From contig NZ_CAUDZA010000005.1 of assembly GCF_958453765.1 (NCBI RefSeq), positions 36,574 through 100,573 on the forward strand: 64,000 bases of DNA, written 5' to 3'. Shown one piece after another: positions 7,929-17,032 of the stretch (position 1 is the stretch's first letter; each line of letters starts with the position of its first letter). The DNA is from Phascolarctobacterium_A succinatutens_B (lineage in GTDB: Bacteria; Bacillota; Negativicutes; Acidaminococcales; Acidaminococcaceae). The notes under the pieces were generated by a model. It was not told the origin of the DNA, did not search any database, and saw nothing but the letters and a program-made list of their open reading frames with translations. The translations under genes and the position numbers were made by a program.

Positions 7929-10394
7929 ATGGAAAAGAAAACAATAGAACTGCTTGCTCCCGCAGGCAGCTGGGAAGCATTGGAGGCAGCGGTAAACGCC
8001 GGCGCCGATGCTGTATATATGGGCGGTAAAGCCTTTGGCGCACGTGCCTATGCCAGCAATTTTGATGAAGATGAAATGGCGAAGGCGGTGTATTTTGCGC
8101 ATATGCACCATGTGCGCCTGTATATTACCGTCAATACTTTGGTTGATGACAGCGAGCTGGAGGCTTTATCCGCTTATCTGCTGTTTTTGAATAACGTGGG
8201 CGTAGACGGACTCATTGTGCAGGATTTGGGCGTTATCCGCCTGGCACAGATAATTGTGCCGGAGCTGCCGCTGCACGCCAGTACGCAGATGAGCATTACC
8301 AACAGCAGCGGTGTAGACTTCGCTATGGGCGCAGGCATGGAGCGCAGCGTATTGGCGCGTGAGCTGAGCCTGAAGGAAATCGGCGCAGCCTGCAGCCGAG
8401 GCAGTGAAATCGAAACCTTTATCCATGGCGCTTTGTGCGTATGCTACAGCGGTCAATGCCTTATGAGCAGTCTTATCGGCGGCCGCAGCGGTAACCGCGG
8501 ACGCTGTGCCCAGCCTTGCCGTTTGCCGTATAAGCTGCTCAACGCGAAGGATGAGGATATGCTGCAGGGCAAGGATGCAGGCCAGTATCTGCTGAGCCCC
8601 AAGGATATGAATACCTTGAGCATTTTGCCGCAGCTGATTGACGCAGGCGTTGTGTCCTACAAAATCGAAGGACGCATGAAGCGCCCCGAATATGTTGCGG
8701 TAGTAGTAGATGCTTACCGCCGTGCGATTGACAGCTATCTTGCCGGTGACTACAACGTGCCGGAAGAAGATTTGGCGAATATCGAGCAAATCTTCAACCG
8801 TGACTTTACCACCGCTTATCTAGAGCGCCGTCCCGGACGCACAATGATGAGCGACCGCCGTCCCAACAACCGCGGTGTGCTTATCGGCCGTGTAGCTAAG
8901 CTGGACAAAAACCGCAATAAAGCGGTTATCAAGCTGGATAAGGAGCTGCATCTGGGCGATGGCTTGGAGTTCTGGGTAAGCGTGGGTGGACGCGTGGGTA
9001 CCACTGTTACGGATATGCTGTGCGGCGGCAACAGTGTGCAGAGCGCTGCTCCCGGCCAGCAGGTAACGATTGATGTGCCTAACGGCGTACGTTTGAATGA
9101 CCGCGTTTTCCGTACTCTCGACAGCAGACTGATGAGCTATGCGCAGCAGTTCTTTGGACCGGACGCTAAAAAACGCATTCCGGTAGATGCCGTTGTTACT
9201 GCACGTCTGGGCGAGCCCATGACCGTTACGCTGACGGATGATGAAGGCAACGTCGGCTACGGCGAAACCGATTTTATCGTAGAGGCAGCACGCAAGCGTG
9301 CGCTGGATGAGGCGGGCGTGCGCAAGCAGCTGGACCGCCTCGGTACGACTGAATATTTCCTGAACAGCCTGCTTTTTGAGCATGACGAAAATGTTATGGT
9401 GCCGATGAGCGAAATGAACGAAGCACGCCGTATGGCATGCGAGGCACTGGATGCAGCGCGTCTTAATGCCTTCGCACCGGCGCGCACAGCGGTGCACAGC
9501 TTCAGCGAGCAATTAGTGCCGCAGGCACATAAGGCTAAACAGCATGAATCCGTTCTGGTAGTGCATTGCGACAGCGTTGAGAAGGTCAATGCTGCGCTGC
9601 AGGCAGGTGCTGAACGCATTCTCTTTGGCGGTGACTGCTTCAATCATCAGCTGCCGTCAGAGGCGGATTATGCCAAGGCTGCTAAACTGGTGCGCAAGGC
9701 AGGCCGTCAGCTGGCCTTTGCTACTCCGCGTATCATCAAGGAAGCACAGCTGGCATATTTCGATAAGCTCTTCACTCTGTGGGAAGAGCTGCAGCCGGAT
9801 TTTGTTTACATCAACAACAACGGCCTGTGGCCCTTGGCGAATAAGCATGCAGCGCTTAATTTGGTAGCAGATATGTCTTTGAACATCTTCAACAGTCAGA
9901 CACTGCAGTTCTGGCAGGAGCAGGGCGCTGCAGGCGCAGTGCTCAGCCCAGAGCTGACTATGGCGCAGGTAGAGCATCTGGTGAGCGTCAGCCCGCTGCC
10001 GTTGGAGTGCATGATTCAGGGACGCTTGGAAATGATGGTTTCCGAATACTGCGTAGGCGGCAGTTTCCTGGGTGCGTTGGATAAGGGTGCCTGCAAGTTT
10101 AACTGTGCAGAGCCTTTATTCTTGGGTGACCGCAAGGATGCACGCTTCCCGATTGTTACGGACCAGTTCTGCCGCATGCATATTCTGAATGCGCATGAGC
10201 TTTCGATGACTGCCAATGTGCAGCATATGGCGGAAGCAGGTGTAGCAGCGCTGAGAATTGACGGCCGTGATTACGATGCGGCACGCTTGGGCGAGCTTGT
10301 GGCACTGTACCGCAAGATTCTCGGCGGTGCGGTGGAGGCACCGGAAAATCTGCCGGGTACTACAAGAGGCCACTATTTCAGAGGCGTAATGTAA
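7929..10394 (+). CDS. Peptidase U32 family protein with DUF3656-type domain
   Basis: The 821-residue U32 protein starts IELLAPAGSWEALEAAVNAGADAVY (split here as IELLAPAGSWEA and AGADAVYMGG), the family signature. The U32 centre holds CYSGQCLMSS, GGRSGNRGRCAQPCR and the KDM...YKIEGRMK segments, whose cysteines are typical of U32 enzymes. DUF3656-type sequence follows, then a second U32-like barrel half. The E. coli relative RlhA hydroxylates 23S rRNA C2501 and others (UbiU/V, TrhP) modify small molecules or tRNA using prephenate or iron-sulfur chemistry. An RNA hydroxylase role is therefore more likely than proteolysis. It follows zapA by 7 nt and is closed by a terminator. Confidence 0.88.
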   Translation: MEKKTIELLAPAGSWEALEAAVNAGADAVYMGGKAFGARAYASNFDEDEMAKAVYFAHMHHVRLYITVNTLVDDSELEALSAYLLFLNNVGVDGLIVQDLGVIRLAQIIVPELPLHASTQMSITNSSGVDFAMGAGMERSVLARELSLKEIGAACSRGSEIETFIHGALCVCYSGQCLMSSLIGGRSGNRGRCAQPCRLPYKLLNAKDEDMLQGKDAGQYLLSPKDMNTLSILPQLIDAGVVSYKIEGRMKRPEYVAVVVDAYRRAIDSYLAGDYNVPEEDLANIEQIFNRDFTTAYLERRPGRTMMSDRRPNNRGVLIGRVAKLDKNRNKAVIKLDKELHLGDGLEFWVSVGGRVGTTVTDMLCGGNSVQSAAPGQQVTIDVPNGVRLNDRVFRTLDSRLMSYAQQFFGPDAKKRIPVDAVVTARLGEPMTVTLTDDEGNVGYGETDFIVEAARKRALDEAGVRKQLDRLGTTEYFLNSLLFEHDENVMVPMSEMNEARRMACEALDAARLNAFAPARTAVHSFSEQLVPQAHKAKQHESVLVVHCDSVEKVNAALQAGAERILFGGDCFNHQLPSEADYAKAAKLVRKAGRQLAFATPRIIKEAQLAYFDKLFTLWEELQPDFVYINNNGLWPLANKHAALNLVADMSLNIFNSQTLQFWQEQGAAGAVLSPELTMAQVEHLVSVSPLPLECMIQGRLEMMVSEYCVGGSFLGALDKGACKFNCAEPLFLGDRKDARFPIVTDQFCRMHILNAHELSMTANVQHMAEAGVAALRIDGRDYDAARLGELVALYRKILGGAVEAPENLPGTTRGHYFRGVM

Positions 10395-10436
10395 AAGCAA
10401 ATGTCAGCTTGCTAAGCTGAGTAAATTGAATAAGTC

Positions 10437-10472
10437 AAGGCTCCTGTCAGCAATCGCCGGCAGGGGCCTTTT
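10437..10472 (+). terminator. Terminator after the U32 gene
   Basis: AAGGCTCCTG (10437-10446) pairs with CAGGGGCCTT (10461-10470) including one G-T pair, then TTTT. Confidence 0.8.
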
Positions 10473-10603
10473 GTCGCATGTACAATTTGTTTGTCTAAGC
10501 ATTTTTATATGCTTAATTATAAAAATCAGAGATAGTTTTCAGGCTATAGAAATCATGTGCAGCAGAAAAATTTGCCTGCATCTTTCCGTTCCTGCCTGAT
10601 TTA

Positions 10604-10612
10604 TGATATAAT
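10604..10612 (+). promoter_or_regulatory. Extended -10 promoter of the DEAD-box helicase gene
   Basis: TGATATAAT forms an extended -10 element (TATAAT at 10607-10612). No good -35 is seen. It gives a leader of about 60 nt before ATG 10681. The rest of 10473-10603 is AT-rich with nothing recognised. Confidence 0.5.
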
Positions 10613-10680
10613 ACTAAAGTTATAGAGAAAAAAGACCATAAGGTCAGAAGATAAAATTTAGAGGAAAAGAGGAATGTGAA

Positions 10681-11937
10681 ATGACAAATGGATTTGCAGC
10701 CTTAAAGGTTTGTGCCCACACCGTAGAGCAGCTTCAGAAAATGGGCATCAAAAAGCCGATGCCGGTACAGGAGCAGGCTATCCCGGCGCTGTTTGCCGGA
10801 CGTGACGTAATCGCCCGTGCGCAGACAGGCACAGGCAAGACACTGGCTTTCCTGGTGCCGCTGGCAGAAAAAATCGATACTGCCAAAAGCTACGTGCAGG
10901 CACTGGTAATTACGCCGACGCGCGAGCTGGCACAGCAGATTGCTACCGAAATGAAAAAAATCCTGGGCGAAAGCGATATCAAGGTGCTGGCTGTTACCGG
11001 CGGACGCGATTTTGAAACGCAAAAATATAAGCTGGAGGGACGTAGTCATGTGCTGATTGGTACTCCCGGCCGTCTTTTGGACCACATCCGCAAGGGCAAC
11101 ACCGACCTTGGCGGCGTGCGCTATCTGGTATTGGACGAGGTTGACGAAATGCTGCAGCAGGGCTTTATGGATGAAGCGCTGGAGCTGATTGCTATGACTG
11201 CGCCGGAGCATCAGACGATGCTTTGCTCAGCAACTCTGTCGGAAGAAGTGCGCAAGCTTGGACGCAAGCTGACGAAAAACTGCGAGCTGATTGATATCAA
11301 TCCTGACCAGGCTACCGTGGAGAAAATCAAGCAGATTTGTTTGAAAACAACCGACGAATATAAGAACAAGGCTGTGGCGGCGCTTATTGACCGCTTGAAT
11401 CCTTATCTGATGATTGTTTTCTGCATGAGCAAGGAGCGCACCAAGGAGCTGGGCGACTGGCTGGGCATGCAGGGCTACAACGTTGATGTATTGCATGGCG
11501 AAATGTCTCCCGCAAAGCGCAAAACTGTTATGAAGGCCTTCCGTGATGCTAAGATTCAGATTCTTGTTGCCAGCGATCTGGCTGCCCGCGGATTGGACGT
11601 TGAGGGTGTAACTCATGTTGTAAACTACGATATTCCGCATGATGTCGACTGGTATGTTCACCGCATCGGCCGTACAGGCCGTGCAGGTAATGAGGGCGAA
11701 GCAATTACGCTTTATACTGCCGATGAGGTTAAATGGCTGCGTAATATCGAAACCAAGCTGGGAATTCTGATGGAACGCCAAAACCTGGAGGGCGGTGTTG
11801 TGGCACGTCGCGTTGCTGTGGCTGCCAAAAAGAAAAAGCCAGCAGGACCTAAGCGCGGACGCAATTCCGTTGTTGACAAGCGCAAGGCTCCCAAAACCGG
11901 CAGCAACCGCCGTCAGGGTGCTAAAAAAGGTAAATAA
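10681..11937 (+). CDS. DEAD-box ATP-dependent RNA helicase
   Basis: The 418-residue protein has both RecA lobes and a short basic tail. Motifs in order: Q-motif region ending PVQEQAIPAL, motif I AQTGTGKT, Ia PTRELAQQ, TPGR, motif II DEVD (where most relatives have DEAD), motif III SAT, then VFCMSK, SDLAARGLDV and HRIGRTGR. The tail (about 385-418) is rich in Lys, Arg and Gly and should bind RNA, similar to the CshA/CshB or RhlE groups involved in ribosome assembly, cold adaptation and RNA decay. Start ATG follows GAGGAAAAGAGGAATGTGAA. It is monocistronic between terminators. The exact orthologue cannot be fixed by eye. Confidence 0.94.
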   Translation: MTNGFAALKVCAHTVEQLQKMGIKKPMPVQEQAIPALFAGRDVIARAQTGTGKTLAFLVPLAEKIDTAKSYVQALVITPTRELAQQIATEMKKILGESDIKVLAVTGGRDFETQKYKLEGRSHVLIGTPGRLLDHIRKGNTDLGGVRYLVLDEVDEMLQQGFMDEALELIAMTAPEHQTMLCSATLSEEVRKLGRKLTKNCELIDINPDQATVEKIKQICLKTTDEYKNKAVAALIDRLNPYLMIVFCMSKERTKELGDWLGMQGYNVDVLHGEMSPAKRKTVMKAFRDAKIQILVASDLAARGLDVEGVTHVVNYDIPHDVDWYVHRIGRTGRAGNEGEAITLYTADEVKWLRNIETKLGILMERQNLEGGVVARRVAVAAKKKKPAGPKRGRNSVVDKRKAPKTGSNRRQGAKKGK

Positions 11938-11973
11938 GCAGGCTTTTAAATCTGAATAACAAAACTTTAAGTG

Positions 11974-12014
11974 TGGATGCTTCTCTTAATTTACAGAGAG
12001 GCATCCATTTTTTC
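11974..12014 (+). terminator. Terminator after the DEAD-box gene
   Basis: TGGATGCTTCTCT (11974-11986) pairs with AGAGAGGCATCCA (11995-12007), then TTTTTTC. Confidence 0.8.
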
Positions 12015-12137
12015 TTGTGCTGCAGAAGAATGTAACTTATGAGCCAATGTGCATTTTTTATCTTTTCAAGTATAGAAAAAATATGGTAAAATATAATGGA
12101 ATAGGTATGCAATAAAAAAAGAACAGGAGGGCAGTAT

Positions 12138-12929
12138 ATGTTGACAATTCGTGAATATAAGCAGGCAGCAACGCTGGAGGAGGCCTGGCAGCTGAACCAG
12201 AAGCGTCCTAACCGCGTGCTTGGCGGTATGCTGTGGATGCGCCTGAGCAAGGGCAATGTGCAGACAGCGATTGATTTGTCGGCTTTAGGCCTGGATACAA
12301 TAGAGGAAACAGAAACGGAATTCCGCATCGGTGCGATGGTGAGCTTGCGCCGGCTGGAGCTGCATGAAGGCTTTACCGCCTACAGTGAGGGAGCAAATAA
12401 GGAGGCGCTGCGCCATATTGTAGGTGTGCAGTTCCGCAATCTTGCTACCGTAGGCGGCAGTGTGTTCGGACGCTTCGGCTTTTCGGATGTGCTGACTTTG
12501 CTTTTGGTTATGGACAGCTATGTGGAATTATATAAAGGCGGTATTGTGCCGTTGGCAGATTTTGTGAATATGCCGTATGACAGAGATATTCTGGTACGCA
12601 TTATTGTTAAAAAGACAGCAGCGCATTACAGCTATAAATCCGTGCGCATCAGCAAAACCGATTTCCCGGTTCTGACCTGTGCTGCGGCGCTGACTCAGGA
12701 AGGCGTGCAGGCCGCAGTGGGCGCACGCCCGGCAAAGGCAGCGCTGGTGAAGGATGCAGAGCAGCTCGCAACTCTGCCTATGACTGCCGAGAAGGCGCAG
12801 GCCTTTGCTGAATATGCTGCAGACTTACTGCCGACGGAAAGCAACCCGCGTGGCAGTGCTGCTTACCGCACGCATCTGATTAAGGTGCTGACTGCAAGAT
12901 GTTTAACGGAATTGGGAGGTAAGGCCTGA
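12138..12929 (+). CDS. Molybdenum hydroxylase, FAD-binding subunit (XdhB/CoxM type)
   Basis: The 263-residue FAD subunit of a heterotrimeric molybdenum hydroxylase passes electrons from the iron-sulfur subunit to NAD or another acceptor. The N-terminal part contains RVLGGMLWMRL, the place where family members have an (A/G)GGT(D/N) FAD loop. The middle has the strong ATVGGS motif (as NLATVGGSVFG) contacting FAD, and a CO dehydrogenase flavoprotein C-terminal domain follows. The start has AGGAGGGCAG upstream. Its stop overlaps the next start by 1 nt, so the subunits are co-translated. The substrate (xanthine, nicotinate or other heterocycle) cannot be read from this subunit. Confidence 0.88.
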   Translation: MLTIREYKQAATLEEAWQLNQKRPNRVLGGMLWMRLSKGNVQTAIDLSALGLDTIEETETEFRIGAMVSLRRLELHEGFTAYSEGANKEALRHIVGVQFRNLATVGGSVFGRFGFSDVLTLLLVMDSYVELYKGGIVPLADFVNMPYDRDILVRIIVKKTAAHYSYKSVRISKTDFPVLTCAAALTQEGVQAAVGARPAKAALVKDAEQLATLPMTAEKAQAFAEYAADLLPTESNPRGSAAYRTHLIKVLTARCLTELGGKA

Positions 12930-13396
12930 TGGAGATAACCTTAACCTTAAATGGCAAAAAGCTGACCCGTATGGTGGAGGCTGATACAGTTTTACTCGAT
13001 TTTCTGCGCAAGGAAGGCTGCTACAGCGTGAAGCGCGGCTGTGACACTACCAACTGCGGTTTGTGCACTGTATTTATGGATGATAAGCCGGTGCTTTCCT
13101 GTGCTGTTCTGGCAGCGCGTGCCGCCGGCCACAGCATCGTAACGATGGAGGGAATGCAGCAGGAGGCAGCGGAATTCGGTGCTTTTATTGCAGACCAGGG
13201 CGCGGAGCAGTGCGGCTTCTGCAACCCCGGCATGATTATGAACGCGATTGCGCTGCTGCGTGAAAACAGCGAGCCTACGGAAGCAGAAATCAAGGAATTT
13301 TTGGCAGGCAACCTGTGCCGCTGCTCCGGCTATGAGGGACAGCTGCGCGGAATCCAGAATTTTATCGCCTGGAAAAAAGCTCAGGCACAGGCATAA
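12929..13396 (+). CDS. Molybdenum hydroxylase, [2Fe-2S] subunit (XdhC/CoxS type)
   Basis: The 155-residue subunit carries two [2Fe-2S] clusters. The plant-ferredoxin-type half has CDTTNCGLCTVFMDDKPVLSC, i.e. the C-x4-C-x2-C...C pattern. The C-terminal helical half has CGFCNPGM and CRCSGYEGQ, the second cluster motif diagnostic of the xanthine dehydrogenase family. It relays electrons from the molybdenum centre to FAD. It overlaps the FAD gene by 1 nt and precedes the large subunit by 15 nt, with AAGGAGGGGAG as the next ribosome binding site. Confidence 0.95.
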   Translation: MEITLTLNGKKLTRMVEADTVLLDFLRKEGCYSVKRGCDTTNCGLCTVFMDDKPVLSCAVLAARAAGHSIVTMEGMQQEAAEFGAFIADQGAEQCGFCNPGMIMNAIALLRENSEPTEAEIKEFLAGNLCRCSGYEGQLRGIQNFIAWKKAQAQA

Positions 13397-13411
13397 GGAG
13401 GGGAGCTGCAG

Positions 13412-15691
13412 ATGAAAATAGTTAACCAATCCTACCGCAAAAAGGATGCTATGCAGCTGGTGACAGGCCAGCCTGTCTACACCGATGACCTGGTGCCGAA
13501 CGATTGCCTGCTTGTCAAGGTGCTGCGTTCTCCGCATGCGAATGCTATTATTGAAAGCATCAACACCGCGATTGCAGCCAAGGTGCCTGACATCGAAGCA
13601 ATTTATACCTGGGAGGACGTGGACCAGGACGGCGAGCGCTGCACCTACGCAGGCCAGACCTATCCCGAACCGAGTCCCTATGACCGCCTGCTGCTGGACC
13701 GTCATGTACGCTTTGTGGGTGATATCGTAGCGATTGTTGCCGGCAAAACGGAAAAGGCTGTCGACAAGGCGCTGTCTTTGATTAAAGTAAAATATCAGCT
13801 GCTGGACGCAGTGCTTGACTTCCGCACTGCGCTGGATAATCCTATGCTCGTGCATCCCGAGGATACTTGGAAGGCTCACTGCCCGGTCGGCGCCGATAAT
13901 AAGCGCAACCTGTGTGCCCACGAGGTTATCGAGGATGGCGAGGTTGATAAGATTCTGGCGGAATGCGATGTTGTTATCGACCAGACAACTCACACCAAGG
14001 CTGTGCAGCAGGATATGATGGAGCCTTTCGTAACCTATTGCTCTATTGATACCTACGGCCGTTTGAATGTCCTCAGCTCTACGCAGATTGTTTTCCACTG
14101 CCGCCGCATTATTGCGAACGCGCTGCATATCCAAAAAACCATGGTACGCGTGGTTAAACCGCGTATCGGTGGCGGCTTCGGCGCTAAGCAGAGCTGTGTC
14201 AGCGAAATGTATCCGGCCTTTGTTACCTGGAAAACCAAAAAGCCTAGTAAGATGATTTTCTCGCGTTATGAATGTCATATAGCTTCCAGCCCGCGCCACG
14301 AGATGGAGGTGCGCGTGCGTCTTGGTGCTACTAAAGAAGGCAAAATCCGCGCGATTGATTTATATACTCTTTCCAATACCGGTGCTTACGGCGAGCATGG
14401 TCCCACGACCGTCGGCCTTTCCGGTCACAAGTCTATTCCTCTGTACCGTACCGAGGCCTTCCGCTTCGGCTTTGACGTAGTTTACACCAACCTGCAGGCT
14501 GCAGGCGCTTACCGCGGTTATGGCGCTCCTCAGGGTATCTTTGCCGTAGAGTCCGCTGTGAACGAGCTAGCAGCACGTCTGAAGATGGATCCGATTAAGC
14601 TGCGTGAGATGAATATTACACGTGAGGGTGATATTATGCCGGCTTATTACGGTGCGCCCAATACAAGCTGTGCGCTGGACCGCTGCCTGGAGCAGGTACG
14701 CGAGATGAGCGGCTGGGAGCAGAAGTTCCCGCTGCAGCAGCTGCCTGACGGCAAGGTACGCACAATGGGCGTGGCTATTGCGATGCAGGGAAGCTCCATT
14801 CCTTACTGCGATGTCGGCGGTGCTACCCTCAAAATTAACGACGAGGGACATTACACACTTCTGATCGGTGCTGCTGATATGGGCACCGGCTGCGATACCG
14901 TTCTGGCGCAGATGGCAGCAGAGGTTCTGGAATGTGATTACGATAACATTACCGTATTCGGTGCGGATACCGACGCGTCTCCCTATGACTCCGGTTCCTA
15001 CGCATCCAGTACAACATATATTACCGGCAAGGCCGTAGAAATCTGTGCACAGCGTTTGCGTGGTAAAATTTGTCAATTAGGCGCACGCCTGCTGGAATGC
15101 GGCACGGATCAGGTTGTCTTTGACGGACGCGAGGTGCGTGATACCGTCAGCGACAAGGCTGTAAGCCTCTTTGATATTGCCACTGCTTCTATGGTGAATA
15201 ACGATATCGCTTTGGAAGAAACCGTGGAGCAGAACAGTGTACTGTCCCCGCCGCCGTTTATGGCCGGTGTGGCTGAGGTTGAAACCGACCTGCTGACAGG
15301 TGAAGCACAGGTAGTGAACTTCTACGCATCTGTTGACTGCGGTACTCCGGTTAACCCGCATCTGGCGAAGGTGCAGAGCGAGGGCGGCATTCTGCAGGGC
15401 ATCGGCATGGCGCTGATGGAAAACGTAACCTACAGTCCCAAAGGACGCATTTACGAAAACTCCTTCATGCAATATAAGGTTCCCTGCCGTGAGGATATCG
15501 GTCATATCTATGTTGACTTTGCCAGCAGCTATGAGGAAAGTGGTCCCTTCGGTGCCAAATCCGTGGGCGAGCTGGTAATCAACACTCCGGCTCCTGCGAT
15601 TGCCGACGCAATTTATCAGGCAACCGGTAAGCGCTTCATGACGCTGCCGATTACACCGGAAAAAATTGCTATGGGCGTTGATGAAGAATAA
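13412..15691 (+). CDS. Molybdenum hydroxylase, molybdopterin-binding large subunit
   Basis: The 759-residue catalytic subunit of the xanthine dehydrogenase/aldehyde oxidase superfamily hydroxylates a carbon using water at a Mo-pyranopterin site. The N-terminal a/b hammerhead domain includes VTGQPVYTDDLVPNDCL-type sequence. The Mo-binding part shows KPRIGGGFGAKQ (cofactor loop), AGAYRGYGAPQG, the DMGTGCDTVLAQ loop and FGAKSVGELVIN near the C terminus, where the glutamate (GE) is the expected catalytic base. It is probably cytosolic, since no signal peptide is seen. The adjacent Moco synthesis and molybdate transport genes supply its cofactor. Purine or nicotinate-like substrates are possible but unproven. 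Confidence 0.92.
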   Translation: MKIVNQSYRKKDAMQLVTGQPVYTDDLVPNDCLLVKVLRSPHANAIIESINTAIAAKVPDIEAIYTWEDVDQDGERCTYAGQTYPEPSPYDRLLLDRHVRFVGDIVAIVAGKTEKAVDKALSLIKVKYQLLDAVLDFRTALDNPMLVHPEDTWKAHCPVGADNKRNLCAHEVIEDGEVDKILAECDVVIDQTTHTKAVQQDMMEPFVTYCSIDTYGRLNVLSSTQIVFHCRRIIANALHIQKTMVRVVKPRIGGGFGAKQSCVSEMYPAFVTWKTKKPSKMIFSRYECHIASSPRHEMEVRVRLGATKEGKIRAIDLYTLSNTGAYGEHGPTTVGLSGHKSIPLYRTEAFRFGFDVVYTNLQAAGAYRGYGAPQGIFAVESAVNELAARLKMDPIKLREMNITREGDIMPAYYGAPNTSCALDRCLEQVREMSGWEQKFPLQQLPDGKVRTMGVAIAMQGSSIPYCDVGGATLKINDEGHYTLLIGAADMGTGCDTVLAQMAAEVLECDYDNITVFGADTDASPYDSGSYASSTTYITGKAVEICAQRLRGKICQLGARLLECGTDQVVFDGREVRDTVSDKAVSLFDIATASMVNNDIALEETVEQNSVLSPPPFMAGVAEVETDLLTGEAQVVNFYASVDCGTPVNPHLAKVQSEGGILQGIGMALMENVTYSPKGRIYENSFMQYKVPCREDIGHIYVDFASSYEESGPFGAKSVGELVINTPAPAIADAIYQATGKRFMTLPITPEKIAMGVDEE

Positions 15692-15706
15692 GATTTTAAT
15701 AAGCTG

Positions 15707-15742
15707 AAAACAAATGTGGTTGCAAGACCACATTTGTTTTGG
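15707..15742. terminator. Terminator after the hydroxylase large subunit
   Basis: AAAACAAATGTGGT (15707-15720) and ACCACATTTGTTTT (15727-15740) form a perfect 14-bp stem with a 6-nt loop. The flanking A- and T-runs suit termination in either direction. Confidence 0.8.
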
Positions 15743-15830
15743 CATGCGTTATTCTCGGGTGAGAGTGACGCGATGGAAGGACTACATTTTGCTTCATTAC
15801 TGAATTGAGCAATTAAAATATCGCAGAGTA

Positions 15831-15989
15831 CAACCCTCAGTCAAAATCACTAGCGTGATTTTGCCAGCTCCCTTGCAGGGAGCATATAAAAGTTCGAAGT
15901 AATCACTGACTAAAATCTTAAAGATAGCCTATTATATCTTCCCTGAAAGGGAAGGTGGATGCGAGCACAGCGAGCAGACGGAAGGGTTG
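15831..15989. mobile_element. MITE-like palindromic element upstream of moaA
   Basis: A noncoding element of about 159 bp begins CAACCCTCAGTC and ends GACGGAAGGGTTG, i.e. imperfect terminal inverted repeats. Inside are three hairpins: AAAATCAC/GTGATTTT (15843-15862), GCTCCCT/AGGGAGC (15867-15883) and CTTCCCT/AGGGAAG (15938-15954). The repeated GCGAGC in GCGAGCACAGCGAGC precedes the right end. Similar sequences recur in intergenic regions of gut Firmicutes to my general knowledge. No transposase is encoded. The rest of the 360-nt gap (15743-15830, 15990-16051) shows nothing else clear. Confidence 0.6.
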
Positions 15990-16051
15990 GAATATGCTTG
16001 GATCACGTTTAAAGCTAAAATCAGTTTACGTAATAAAAAAGGACTACAATC

Positions 16052-17008
16052 ATGTACGACCAATACAATCGCAAAATAGATTACCTGCGCATTTCCCTTA
16101 CCGACCGCTGCAATCTGCATTGCCGCTATTGTCAGCCAGAGGTGAGTGAGCATGTGCCGCATAACGAGATTTTGCGTTATGAGGAGCTTTTGCGTATTTG
16201 CCGCGCTGCGCTGCAGCTTGGCATCAGCAAATTCAAAATCACCGGCGGCGAACCGCTATTACGCAAGGGCTGCAGCGATTTTATCGCCAGCCTGAAGCAA
16301 ACGGAAGGCGTGGAGCAGGTAACGCTGACGACGAACGGCACGCTGCTGTCAAATCAACTGCCAGCGCTTATTGCAGCGGGTGTAGACAGCATCAATGTGA
16401 GCCTTGATACGCTGGATGCAGCGTATTATACAGAGCTGACCGGCGGCAGCCTGGGCAGCGTTTTGCAGGCACTGCAGGAGCTGCAGTCTGCAGGGATTAC
16501 GTTCAAGCTGAATTGTGTGCCCCTTGCAAAAAACGGCCTGACCGACATTATGCAATTACTAAAGCTGGCGCATAAATATCAGGCACCACTGCGCTTCATT
16601 GAGCTGATGCCGCTAGACTGCAACGCTGATCTAAAAGGATTGAGCGGCAGCGAAATCCGTAGTCAACTGGAGCAGGCAGGCCTGCAGCTGCAGCCTGACG
16701 CACAGCGCTACGGCAACGGTCCTGCAAGCTATTGGCGCATCAGCGGTTATGCAATGCCGGTGGGCTTTATCGAACCGCTGCATAATAAATTCTGCGCTGT
16801 CTGCAACAGGGTGCGCCTTACCTCCGTGGGCATGCTGAAGCCCTGTCTTTACTGTAACGAGGGCATGAATCTGAAGCGATTGCTGCGTGACGGCGCAAGT
16901 GATGCTGATTTGCTGCAGGCGATGCAGGAGATTATTTATGGCAAGCCTGCGGGACACAGCTTTGATGTCAAAGCAGCGCGCTTTAATATGAGCCAGATTG
17001 GCGGATAA
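16052..17008 (+). CDS. moaA: GTP 3',8-cyclase (Moco biosynthesis)
   Basis: Radical SAM enzyme converting GTP to 3',8-cyclo-GTP, the first step of molybdenum cofactor synthesis with MoaC. The 318 residues have the N-terminal cluster motif DRCNLHCRYC (C-x3-C-x2-C) and TGGEPLLR (GGEP, SAM binding). The C-terminal second [4Fe-4S] site shows CAVCNRVRLTS followed by the LKPC cysteine. The protein ends in Gly-Gly, the conserved MoaA tail needed for activity. It opens the Moco/molybdate operon, 24 nt before moaC. Just upstream is a MITE-like element, so its promoter may lie within or beside that repeat. Confidence 0.97.
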   Translation: MYDQYNRKIDYLRISLTDRCNLHCRYCQPEVSEHVPHNEILRYEELLRICRAALQLGISKFKITGGEPLLRKGCSDFIASLKQTEGVEQVTLTTNGTLLSNQLPALIAAGVDSINVSLDTLDAAYYTELTGGSLGSVLQALQELQSAGITFKLNCVPLAKNGLTDIMQLLKLAHKYQAPLRFIELMPLDCNADLKGLSGSEIRSQLEQAGLQLQPDAQRYGNGPASYWRISGYAMPVGFIEPLHNKFCAVCNRVRLTSVGMLKPCLYCNEGMNLKRLLRDGASDADLLQAMQEIIYGKPAGHSFDVKAARFNMSQIGG

Positions 17009-17032
17009 ATACAGGCTTTGAAGGAGCAGACG

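Noticed and set aside
15761..15784. Similar words GAGAGTGACGCGATGGAAGG here and GGAGTGAGACGAAGTGGAAGG at 23481-23501.
   Set aside because: Short and gapped similarity; could be fragments of one repeat family but too weak to call without a genome search.
15743..16051. Molybdenum cofactor (Moco) riboswitch before moaA.
   Set aside because: The gap is occupied by the MITE-like element and none of the Moco motif consensus was recognised.
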